Assembly (NCBI RefSeq): GCF_904849725.1
Contig: NC_058524.1
Location: 352,839,823-352,903,822, forward strand
Source of the DNA: Hordeum vulgare subsp. vulgare
Lineage: Eukaryota > Streptophyta > Magnoliopsida > Poales > Poaceae
Length of the DNA stretch: 64,000 nt
Reading direction: 5' to 3'
Part shown: positions 34,503-44,906 of the stretch, piece after piece
Numbering within the stretch: position 1 is the first letter of the stretch
How the letters are laid out: each line of letters opens with the position of its first letter
Made by a program: the position numbers and the translations under genes
Notes under the pieces: generated by a model
What the model was told of the DNA's origin: nothing
Databases searched by the model: none
What the model saw: only the letters and a program-made list of their open reading frames with translations

Positions 34503-34555
34503 GAAATGGACAGGCTGAACCTGACATATTTCCTGAGGTGGACAGCACTTGGAAG
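34503..34555 (+). CDS. CBSX: CBSX exon 5: linker between CBS motifs
   Basis: 53 bp reading GNGQAEPDIFPEVDSTWK, the linker typical of plant CBSX1/CBSX2 between the two CBS motifs. Phase 0 out, donor GTACTT (34556). The next expected residues (about 85, including the second CBS motif) are not found anywhere to 64000 on either strand. The gene either continues past the window after an intron longer than 29 kb or has lost its 3' half. Confidence 0.88.
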
Positions 34556-34790
34556 GTACTTTTTGAAAGGATTGGACGGATAATAGAATTAATTGTGTCG
34601 CATGGTTAATTTGTTATGCATCTATGTTTAGGATCACTCCTCCCTCTCACACACGCACACACACGCACATACACATACACACTAGTTGTAGAGGTAGTTT
34701 CTTACTGGATGTGGGATGGCATGTAAGATTGTAGGAGAGCTCAAATAAAAATTACTTGCTATTGCCAGCCGCGAGATGCAAAGGTGTAGA
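34556..34790 (+). other. Start of CBSX intron 5
   Basis: AT-rich intron sequence with a CA-type microsatellite at about 34648-34682. No exon recognised. Confidence 0.55.
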
Positions 34791-36343
34791 ACAATTTATT
34801 TACTTTTGTGAAAGGGAACGACAAGCTTGGGCTCAGCCGTCAAATCAGACTGGTGGTTGTGGAAACGGATTTGAGCTTGATAACCACCTTGACTTGGCAG
34901 CAACATGAACTTGTTGTTGTTGCAGACTTTGCCCTGACAATCACAGCAGAGGAATTGGCTAGACCTTGTCCCAAGCCCTCGTACCACTGGCAGGGGCTTG
35001 CACAACCTCTCCTGGGGCAAGACCACAAGGGTGGCCCGTTCTTCATGAATTGGAGGTGGATTTGAGAAGTAACATAAGAAGAAGGCACAAATTCAAAGAA
35101 AACACAAGAGAATAACATGATTGGACAAGGTCCATGCCAAGTACTCCTCAAATCGCAAGCCAACACAAAAGGTGCATCTTAGATTCAAGAACAAGGGAAA
35201 ATAACAAGTAACAAGGGCAGTTCTTCTCCAATCTCTAGGAGATATGGAGGTCTTGAGAGATATTCTTCTCTAAATCTCTAGGAGAGATGGAGGTCTTAGG
35301 ATTCTTCTTCTGTGAAGGTCTTGCTTTCTCAAATGGAGCCTTCTGCTTCAAGGAGGCCTTGGTCTCCAAGAGGAGAGGAAATATTGAGTAAAGCTCTTGA
35401 AGATCTAGTTTATGCTTTGTAAACCTTATAAAATGGTGGAGGTACGGAATATATAGGTGCTAGGGAATAGAGGGGTAAGTATGGGGTACAAGGGACATTC
35501 CCATCACTTGCACGCTGGTAAGGCCATGTGCACCCCAAAGAGTTTGTCGAGGGACCCTGCGTGCACGAGGAGTCTGAAGCCCGTGAGCACGGGGTGTCCA
35601 GAGAGCTCCTCCATGTCTTGGGGCTTTGGTCTCTGTTTTCCTTGTCTCCTTGCCCTCCTCATGAACTTGGCGTTCCTTCCTCGCTTCTCCATGGTGGTCA
35701 TCATCGTACCTAATCACGCATGGTTCCACTTCGCGGTTAGCCAAGTCTCATTCATATGCATAAGATCTTGTCATTGGGAGCTCAAGTAGGACTTAAGTCA
35801 CCTCAATTTCGATGGCTCTTGCACGAGATCTTGTCATTGGTTCACTTGGAGGTTGGGGGTGGGTGGGGGGGGGCGGGAGATCCGTTCTCTGATGAACATC
35901 CACATCACCGCGAAGAAACTTGTGGGCGAGTATACTGTATGTCTTGTCGCGATCAAAATGTTCCATGATACTTCCTCCGTAGGATGGCTGCAGAAGGAGC
36001 AAATACAACGAACTCGGGAACACAATGGTTGTTAGCGTGCATAAGATATTTATCATGCATGTAGTAGTTCCCCCAACAAGTGCCTTCTTGGCAGTGAACA
36101 TAGTATCCACTACCACATTAGCCCTACCTTTGTGGCACATGATGTCATAATGAGAAGGTGATGTAGGGCAAAGCCATAGGTGGCCCAATCTTTCACAAGT
36201 CGGAGGGGGTCAAGAGGAATAAACAAGAACACAAGGGCAACAAGCACTCAGTGACAAGATCCAATGACACATGCCCTCTTTAAGCAAATCCACACAAGTA
36301 CCACAAGATCCAAATTCAACCAAGAGAGAGAGTAGTTCTTCCC
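34791..36343 (-). mobile_element. Degenerate minus-strand Gypsy remnant
   Basis: On the minus strand, 36188-35793 gives a late pol fragment. It contains HKGRANVVVDTM (the RNase H tail seen as GRANVVADALS in plant Gypsy), a zinc-finger-like GGSIMEHFDRDKTYSILAHK, and a basic C-terminus EPMTRSRARAIEIEVT. To the left, 35790-35100 resembles the 3' region/LTR seen again at 56260-56930, with repeated GAGATGGAGGTCTT phrases. No termini could be placed. Stretch 34791-35100 has no recognisable content. Confidence 0.55.
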
Positions 36344-36356
36344 AGATCAACTAGGA

Positions 36357-36646
36357 TGGCATCCATCACCCTGCTCCTACCTTGGATGGTATGGAAGCAC
36401 CGCAACGATTGCCTGTTTGACAGGGTACAGCCCTCCATTGCTGCACTAATGTCAAAAATCAAGGAGGAGGCTACCTTATGGGCACGGGCTGGAGCCAAAG
36501 GGCTTCGGGTTATCCTACCGCAGACATGGGATGTACACTAAGTAGCATTAGAATGCTTGTATCCTGCCTCCTAGGAGGATTGTAACAAACTCTATCTTTC
36601 CAATATAATGAAACGCAAAGGTCCTTTGCGCTTTCTCGAAAAAAAA
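36357..36646 (+). mobile_element. Very short 5'-truncated LINE, same family as 31432-33041
   Basis: Flanked by the 13-bp duplication AGATCAACTAGGA (36344-36356 and 36647-36659). Encodes only the last 61 residues (LPWMVWKHRNDCLF to LPQTWDVH, ending 36541), the same C-terminus as the larger LINE. Then a 3' UTR with CCTCCTAGGAGG and the hairpin CGCAAAGGTCCTTTGCG before poly-A. Confidence 0.93.
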
Positions 36647-36692
36647 AGATCAACTAGGAGATGAGGGTTTGATGATCTTAAGAGATCCTTCT

Positions 36693-37179
36693 TGAAACAG
36701 CACAAGGTTGTGGAGGAGCAACTCCACCTTGCTGCTACAATGCGTACAACACAAGTGCTGAAGGAACTACTTTAATGTGCTGCGCTAGATATCACTCTAG
36801 AGACGAAGGTAGGGCTGATATGCCAACAGGAGTTCAATCCAAAACTCCTAGAGCAGAAGATCTAGTCCAAGATCTTAAATAGGAACACCGAGTTCTATTA
36901 TAGGTAGTGAGTACATATTCTGGATACAAACTAGAGGCGAGGACCTCTATTTATAGGGCTTTGGGAAGTCTTCACATACTTCTACTTATAGCTGGAACAC
37001 TCTAGAAAACATTATTTAGTATTCACCATTCTACTCACAACTACTTATAGCTAGAGAACTCTGGAAACAGTAGGTAGGGTAAAGAAAATAAAAGAAATAC
37101 TACACTAGAGTGGAGGCATCTAGAAGTAGCCAAACAAATCTGACATATGATTTTTTTTCTCATCTAGTGTTCCTCATCA
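36693..37179 (-). repeat. 3' LTR of the Gypsy 36693-56259
   Basis: 487 bp. Its outer right portion matches 56018-56259 closely (for example CTCTAGAAAACATTATTTAG). The pyrimidine run TTCTCCCCTGG after 37179 is the polypurine tract in reverse. Confidence 0.85.
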
Positions 37180-37533
37180 TTCTCCCCTGGTTGTTTGGAA
37201 CTCGCCCTCAAGTTATCTTCATAGAGTGCTTCTTCTGGATGGTAGAATCAAATCCGCAACATTGAAAGTGTTGGATATACCCATGTCGCTTGGAAGATCT
37301 ATCACATAAGCATTATCATTTATCTTCCTCATGATAGAGAAAGGCCCATACTTTTGCTGCCCAAGCTTCCCTTTTAACACCTAAAGGCAGCCTTTCTTTT
37401 CGGAGGTAGACCATCACCTTATCACCAACTTGGAATGATTTTGGCCTCCTTTTGCAATCAACAAGTTGTTTATCTTTCTGATTTTGTGCTTCCAAAACAC
37501 CACAGATCTCTTCAAATAGTTCAGTGTAATTAT
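37180..37533 (-). pseudogene. Gypsy integrase C-terminal fragment
   Basis: On the minus strand encodes the region after the integrase core: RRPKSFQVGDKVMVYLRKER (GPY/F-type module) and, further left in another frame, MGIS(N)[10 protein letters not shown] residues. Continues the integrase at 54746 across the inserted Copia. Frameshift near 37385. Confidence 0.65.
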
Positions 37534-37674
37534 TGTTAGGAATATGCAACTTGTATTCCCATGAGGCCATAGGCCGATATATATATACATGTACATGTGT
37601 GGAACATATGCAGGAAACCCCTTATACAACGGGATAAATACAAAGGGTACATGACTTATATTATAACTCTAACA
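37534..37674 (-). repeat. 3' LTR of Copia 37534-54740
   Basis: TGTTAGGAATATGCAAC to ATAACTCTAACA in + orientation, 141 bp. Confidence 0.9.
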
Positions 37675-37686
37675 CCCCCCTCAAAC

Positions 37687-40361
37687 TCATGGTGGATGAA
37701 GAACACTGAGCTTGGAGAGATAAAAGCCATGTTGTGCTCTAGTCTGGGCCTTTGTCAGGAAATCCGCCAACTGTAACTCGGAAGGCACATACTGAAGAGC
37801 AATAACCTGATCCTGCACACCAGCGCGCACATAGAAATCATCAACACCAATATGCTTGGTGAGCTCATGCTTCACAGGATCGCACGTAATGCTAATAGCA
37901 CCTGTACTGTCAGATAAGAGCAGAGCCGGTGTAGTGACAGAAACACCAAAATCTGAAGTAACCATCGTAACCAAGTCACCTCTGCCGTCAAAAGAGCCAT
38001 TGCTCGCAACTTAGCCTCTGCACTCGAACGGGAAATTGCAATCTGTTTCTTCGTCTTCCAGGCAATGAGAGAACCACCAAGAAAAACACAGTAAGCAGAA
38101 AATGAACGGCGATCTGAAGGATCACTAGCCCACGTAGCATCCGAATAAGCCTGAATCTGTAAAAAACTGGAGCGAGGAAAGAATAGACGGTGGGATATCG
38201 GAGAACACGAAGGAGATGACTATAGTGAACCGATGTGGGAGCGGAGACGAACTGACTCAGAATATGATCCGGATAAGAGATATGCGGACGAGTGACAGCT
38301 AGATAGACTAGACTGCCAACAAGATGATGATAACGCGTCGGGTCAGGCAGGGGATCACCATCAGTAGCACGGAGGTGAACATTGAGCTCCATAGGAGTCT
38401 CAACAATGCGCTCGTCAGTAAGAGCAGCACGAGCAAGAAGATCCTGGATTTTTCCTGGGATATAAAAAAGCCATCAGAGGTAGAAGAGACTTCAATCCCA
38501 AGAAAGTAGCGAAGAGGTCCAAGATCAAACATAAGAAACTGCTCACTAAGACGGGCCTTTACAAAGGCAATATACTCGGGGTCATCCCCAGTGATGATCA
38601 TGTCATCAACATAGAGAAGAAGAAGAGTCCGACCACGAGGAGAAAGGTGAATAAACAACGCTGGATCATGAGCACTTGCTGAAAAACCAGCGGCAGTCAC
38701 CACAGAGGCAAAACGCTCAAACCAGGCGTAGGGGGCTTGCTTAAGGCCATAGAGAGAGCGACGAAGACGACATACCATGCCATCAGGAACAGAATACCCA
38801 GGTGGTGGCTGCATGTACACCTCCTCACGCAGCTCACCATTAGAAAATGCATTCTTAACATCAAGCTGAGATATAGACCAGTGGTGTGCAGAGGCCACGG
38901 CAAGAAGGGTACGAACAGTGGTCATATGGGCCACAGGAGCAAAAGTCTCGTCATAATCACGACCATGCTCCTGCTGAAAACCACGAGCCACAAGACGAGC
39001 TATGTGACGCTCAAGAGAACCATCGGAGCGAGTCTTAACCTTGTAGGCCCACTTACAAGTGATGGGACGGACTCCGGGAGGTAGGGAAACAAGATCCCAC
39101 GTACCAGTGCGTTCAAGAGCAGCAATCTCCTCTGCCATCGCAAGCTGCCATTCAGGATGAACAACAACCTGACAATAAGAAATCGGTTCAAGAACAGCAG
39201 CACCAGCGGTGGGAAATCCAAAGCGATCAACAGGCGGACGAGGACGAGAACGCAAGCCATAAGTAGGCTGAGACGAGGATGACAACACATCCACAGAGGC
39301 ATCCACATGACGTGAATGACGAGTGTAACACTGAGGAAAAGATGGAACAATGGAAGGAGGAATCGCCAAGGTAGAATCGGTGGTGGCGACGAAGAAGTCA
39401 TCGGAGATGAAGGTTTAGAATCCGGTGACATGATATGCGAAGAGACCGTGAAGATGGTAGCGGCAAATCGACTAAAGATGGAGTAGCAGAGGGAGCGGAA
39501 CGAATAGGCAAAGGCTCGATGGGGGTGATAGGTAAGTCAGGAAAAGTGAGGAAAGAGATATCCTCCACTGAAAAGGTCGAGGAAGATGGGCGTGGGTAGA
39601 AGGGACGAGACTCATCAAAAGTCAACGTCTCGAGAGATACGCATCCGGCGGATAGGATCCCAACAACGATAGCCCTTATGCTCATCACTGTAGCCTAAGA
39701 AGACACACTCAACAGACTGAGCGGTCAGTTTGGTGCGTTCGCGAGGGGCAAGAAGAACATAGCAAACACAACCAAACAAGCGAGTCATGGAATAATCGGG
39801 AGAACGATCAAAAAGACGCTCGAAAGGAACACCACCCTGTAGAGCAGCGGAAGGTTGTAGATTGATGAGATAGGTGGAGGTGGAGACAACCTCAGCCCAA
39901 AAGTGAGGCGGAAGAGAGGCGGCTATCATCATCGCATGAGCCGTCTCAAGAAGGTGAGGATGCTTGTGCTCAGCCACATCATTTTGAGCATGAGCACCAG
40001 GACAAGAGAACTGAGCAAGTGTACCCTGCTCAGCGAGAAATCCACGCAACATCTTGGAGATATACTCTCCAGCAGAGTCAGCACGGAACACGCGAATATG
40101 CGTAGAGAACTGAGTGTGAACCATGGCAGCAAAACGCTTATAGATAGATAAAACCTCACTACGAGAAAACATAAAATAGATCCACGTGTATCGAGAGAAA
40201 TCATCTATAAAGATAATATAGTAGCGATGGCCTCCCTTCGAGGCAAAGGGAGCTGGACCCCAAACATCCGAGTGAACAAGGTCAAAAGGACGCTGAGACA
40301 CAGTCTCGCTATGAGGATAAGGTAACTGAACCTGTTTACCAAGCCGGCAGCCCTGACAGTC
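37687..40361 (-). pseudogene. Copia pol: integrase, RT, RNase H
   Basis: Integrase (about 40350-39615) begins [15 protein letters not shown] and has [20 protein letters not shown] and AEHKH, so the D, D, E residues remain. A frameshift lies at about 39640. RT (39369-38308) has AEEIAALERTGTWDLVS, SQLDVKNAFSNGELREEV, GLKQAPYAWFERF and LLYVDDMIITGDD. A deletion near 38450 (FISQEKS) shifts the frame. RNase H (38260-37687) ends LADFLTKAQTRAQHGFY. The GAG-pre-integrase domain is missing at the right end. Better preserved than the 25524 copy but not functional as it stands. Confidence 0.88.
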
Positions 40362-40521
40362 TATGAGGAAAGCAACTTATGTTTATTGAAGGCCCAAGGG
40401 CCATATATATTTTATACATGACTTGAGGTGTAAGGAAAGTAAACATAGACTAATAAGGACTCCTAGACTAATACTAATAGACTAATAAGGACTCCTAGAC
40501 TAATACTAATACTTCCTAACA
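40362..40521 (-). repeat. 3' LTR of the gag-only Copia
   Basis: About 155-160 bp, followed on the right by a C-run (40522-40528) that is the polypurine tract in reverse. Left edge uncertain by a few bases. Confidence 0.8.
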
Positions 40522-40622
40522 CCCCCCCTCAAATGCAAAGCGTATGCAATAGCATTGCATTTGAAGAAGTGTAATACTAAACAAAATGATAATCCAAATC
40601 CGCGTCTTGAGAGTGTCGTCGT

Positions 40623-41010
40623 TATTAGAGTTAAACACGGCTTAGAATTTTCAAGTGTTAGTCCGAGACGGACTAGTACAGGAAATCGACTAGGTTAGCT
40701 ATAGGACTAGTTAGCTCATATATATACCTATGTAACCCACGTTGTAAATCACCAGATCAGATAGCAAAGCAATACAAAGTTTAACAGGCTCGATACGAGC
40801 CTGCAGCCATCGATCAGTTTTCCCGTCGCTCCGTCGCCGAAGACGTACGTCGTTCCGATCCGCCGCTGATCAAGCTGGCCAGTTGCACTATACGGCGACG
40901 TGCACAAGCTACTAATCCGTCCAACAGCTTGCCTGCTTGGTTGTATAGCTAGCTTTGCACGTACGTTGTATAGCTCTGGGTAGTTTTGATCTACGGTTTA
41001 AAAGCCAACA
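40623..41010 (+). repeat. 5' LTR of Copia 40623-50551
   Basis: 388 bp, TATTAGAGTTAAACACGG to AAAAGCCAACA. Confidence 0.9.
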
Positions 41011-41046
41011 ATTGATATCTAGAGCCTCGACGATCTACGATCTACG

Positions 41047-43959
41047 ATGACGAACAGCGATGCTGAGTCGGTCAAGTCCGGCAAAGGCGGTCCCAAGGCG
41101 AACAAGAACGGCGACAAGGTGAAGAAGGGCGGCAAGTCAGCAACCAGTGGTGGAGGAACGGGCGGTGCCAACGTCCAGGCGCATCGCAACATCCCCATCC
41201 AGTACCCGATGCTCACCGACGCCAACTACGGCGTGTGGGCAGTGAAGATGAAGATTATTCTCCGATCTCTTCGAGTGTGGCAGGCAATCACGGACGACGA
41301 CGTCGATGACGAGTCCGACGAAGGTGCCATGGCCGCCATAGCCCAGTCCATGCCGGATTCCGTGCTAATGACATTGGCGGAGTTCGAGACGGCAAGAGAG
41401 GCGTGGAACACACTCAAGGAGATGAGGATCGGAGAAGATAGCGTCACCAAGGCTCGGGCACAAGTGCTGAAGCGCCAATTTCACAAGTTGCAGATGGAGG
41501 AAACTGATTCGGTGAACGATTACGCCATGCGTCTTACTACTTTGGTGGGAGAGATCCACGCGCTTGGTGCAAAGCTCGAGGAGACCGAGATTGTGGAGAA
41601 ATTTTTCAGTTCGGTGACTGACAAATTCACGTACATCATCGGCACGCTCGAGCAGCTTTATGACATCGACGACATGACCATAACGGAGGCGATCGGACGC
41701 CTGCGGATGTGGGAAGAGAATGCTCGTGGCTGTCGGAAAGGCAACGGAGGAGGCCGTAGTGACCAACTCATGTACTTGTGTGCAGATTGGGAGTCCCCAA
41801 GTAGCAAAGGAAGGCGTGATGGCAACGAAGGCTCAAGCAACGCAACACGCGGCGGACAAACCGGAGAAGGCAAAGGAAAAGGCAAGCCACAAGGTCGTGG
41901 TAAGGCTGACTGATCTAAAGGGCGGAAGCAACGAAACTTGGATATGTCCGAGGTCCAGTGCTATAACTGCAACGAGATGGGTCACTTTGCAAAGGATTGT
42001 CCGGAGCCTGACAAGCGAGAGATCAAGGCAAATTTGGCAAAGGAGGAAGACGAAGGTCCAGGTCTTCTGATGGCCGAAGTTTGTGATCTCGTTGAAATAG
42101 TGGTTGTGAAACCAAGCCGGAAGGTGCTACTTCATGATAAGAATGTGACACCTAAGTTATCCGGGGATCACAACGTGTCGTGGTATCTCGACACTGGTGC
42201 CAGTAACCACATGACGGGATGCAAGGAGAAATTTCTCGAGCTGGAGTATGATGTTGAAGGCTCGGTCAAGTTTGGTGATGGTTCAAATGTGGAGATTTGT
42301 GGGCAAGGATCTATCCTCTTCGAGGGTCTCACAGGCAAACATCGCATACTCACCGGAGTGTACTACATCCCACGGCTGCGCAACAACATCATCTCTATTG
42401 GGAAGCTTGACGAGAATGGATGCAAGGTGGGTATCGAGAACGGAGTGATGATCATCTTCGACAACCTCCGAAACGTGCTAGCTCGTGTTACTCGCACACG
42501 GAACAGGCTCTTTATCCTCAACCTTGATCAATCTCAACCGGAGTGTTGCCTCACCAAGAGTGATGATGATTCGTGGTTATGGCATGCTAGATTTGGACAT
42601 GTTAACTTCTACGCCTTGAAGAAGATGTCAAAGATGGAGATGGTATCCGGGATGCCAGTTATCGACCATGTTGATCGAGTATGTGACCGGTGCTTGGTTG
42701 GAAAACAGCACCGCAGGCCGTTCCCTGCTCAGTCTACCTATCATGCAAGTGATGCACTCGAGCTGCTCCATGGTGATCTATGTGGCCCTATCACCCCGGC
42801 AACTCATGGAGGAAAGAAGTACTTCTTCCTTGTGGTAGATGACTACTCGAGATATATGTGGGTTGTTCTCCTACGATCTAAAGATGAGGCGTTTGAAGCG
42901 TTCAAGAAGCTAAAGGCTGCAACGGAGATGGAACACAAGTTGAAGGTTCGCGCTCTATGGACAGATCGCGGCGGAGAGTCTACGTCGAACGAATTCAACG
43001 ATTACTGCGAGAAGATTGGCATAAAAAGGTTCCTCACGGCACCTTACACGCCGCAGCAGAACGGGGTCGTTGAAAGGCGCAATCGAACCGTCGTTGACAT
43101 GGCAAGGAGTTTACTCAAGAGCAAGAACCTGCCGGGGACTTTTTGGGGAGAAGCTGTCTCGACGGCGGTCTATCTTCTCAACCGGGCTCCAACGAAGGCG
43201 GTGATCGGCAAGACCCCGTATGAAGCAATTTACGGACATAAGCCGAATGTGTCTCATCTACGGACGTTCGGGTGCGTGGCACATGTGAAGACGGCGGAGC
43301 CGCACCTCTCAAAGCTTGCCGATCGTAGCACCAAGATGGTGTTCATCGGATACGAGAGGAGTTCCGGCACCAAGGCATACCGCTTCTACGATCCACAAAC
43401 CAAGCGTCTACGGATTTCACGCGACGTCGTGTTTGAAGAAAACCAAGCGTGGAATTGGAGCGCCGCAGCCGACGATACTCCAAACGGTAACATATTCACG
43501 GTTGAATTTCCAAGCGATGATGATGCAGGGGAGGATGTCCAGGTGGTTGGCAAGACGACCAACCAAGGTGACCACCATGGTAGTGATCATCATGGTGCCG
43601 ACACCAACGACGACGTGCATAGGTCGCAAGGAGATGGCGACAACGAAGCGCACGATACGGGTGGAGATCTCGACGACAACATCAACAACGAGGCGCATAG
43701 TGACGACGACAACCAAGATGATGGTCATGATCACGACGACTACGCCGACGATGCGGATGTCGATGACACGCTCGGGACTCAGCCATCTTCCTCAAGTGCA
43801 TCAACATCGACACAATTTGTGTCACCTCCTTCGCAAGCTACAACAAACTCCTCAGGGCCCCGTCGCTACAAGACGCTCAAAAAAGTCTACAAGTACACAA
43901 AGCCAGTTACGCTCGAGTACTCCGGACTATGTCTGTTCGGAGGCGAGCAAAAGCCGTAG
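41047..43959 (+). pseudogene. Copia gag, protease and integrase (one frame, one TGA)
   Basis: Gag starts MTNSDAESVKSGKG at 41047, with the gag core YPMLTDANYGVWAVKMKII. TGA at 41911-41913 is the only stop in this frame before 43957. After it come the zinc knuckle CYNCNEMGHFAKDC (41956-41997), protease WYLDTGASNHMTG, GAG-pre-integrase (WHARFGHVNFYALKKM, CDRCLVGKQHRRPF) and integrase with HGDLCGP, WTDRGGES and NGVVERRN, all catalytic residues kept. An Asp/His-rich low-complexity linker (43500-43770) follows. The frame is lost at about 43870-43930 before RT. Confidence 0.9.
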
Positions 43960-44573
43960 TTGGACGCACGCCATGGATGAGGAGATGAAGGCGATTGAGA
44001 GCAATGGCACGTGGACTTTGGTAACCCGACCTCCAAACCAAAAGCTGATAGGTTTGAAGTGGGTTTACAAGTTAAAGAAAGACACGGAGGGTGCCACTGT
44101 GAAGTACAAAGCAAGACTCGTTGCAAAGGGCTACGTACAACGTCAAGGAGTTGACTACGATGAGGTGTTTGCACCGGTTGCTCGACTCGAGACGGTGAGA
44201 GTGCTCCTAGCTTTGGCAGCACAAGAGGATTGGAAGGTTCATCATATGGATGTTAAATCCACTTTCCTCAACGATGATCTCACAGAAGAAGTGTACGTGG
44301 AACAACCCCTCGGCTATGAGAAGAAAGGCGAAGAAGAGAAAGTTTACAAGCTCAAGAAGGCACTTTACGGACTGAAGCAAGCACCAATAGCTTGGAATTT
44401 AAAGTTAGACCAAAGTATGGTCACGCTCGGGTTCAAAAGATGTGCCCTTGGTGGTTCGAAGGACAGTCTACAAACCACCGAAGAAGAGGTGAAGATTGAA
44501 GACGCTACTAAGAAGGAGTGTTGTCGTCAAGCTACGAATGAGCCGACGATAGCAAACGCAGTGACTGGGAGAC
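43930..44573 (+). pseudogene. Copia RT N-terminal fragment
   Basis: In another frame than integrase: MDEEMKAIESNGTWTLVTRP, LKWVYKLKKD, ARLVAKGYVQRQGVDYDEVF, HHMDVKSTFLNDDLTEEVYV and LYGLKQAPIAWNLKLDQ. It breaks off near 44430, before the YVDD box, into sequence without RT similarity. Only about 80 bp (50082-50163) lie between the nested insertion and the 3' LTR, so RT C-terminus and RNase H are deleted. Confidence 0.85.
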
Positions 44574-44898
44574 TGTTAGACCTTTCAGCCTGAGCATTGA
44601 TAGTTGCAGATGACACTAGGAGAGTTGGGACAATTTTCGTTGGTTTATTTCTCACACAATGCCATTGCCAACCTGAGGGGTTGGGGATACATATTTATAG
44701 GCTGCTAGCCAGCCAAGCATATGCTAACATGCTAGTCTAAGATGCTGTTAAGATGCTAGTCTAAGATGCTATCCTAACTGCCAGTCCTTGATGGTCAAGG
44801 ATTCTATCCTAACAGCCACAAGGACCATGTGTTGCAGCCCCACAAAGGACTATGTGCTGCAGCCCCACAAAGACCATAGTACATAGACTTATCCATCA
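44574..44898 (-). repeat. 3' LTR of Copia 44574-50076
   Basis: TGTTAGACCTTTCAGCC to CTTATCCATCA in + orientation, 325 bp, with internal duplicate of GATGCTAGTCTAAGATGCT. Confidence 0.92.
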
Positions 44899-44906
44899 TT
44901 CTCCCC

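Noticed and set aside
34796..35166. Short overlapping frames on both strands as a missing CBSX exon
   Set aside because: Residues do not match CBS motif 2 and no splice sites in correct phase.
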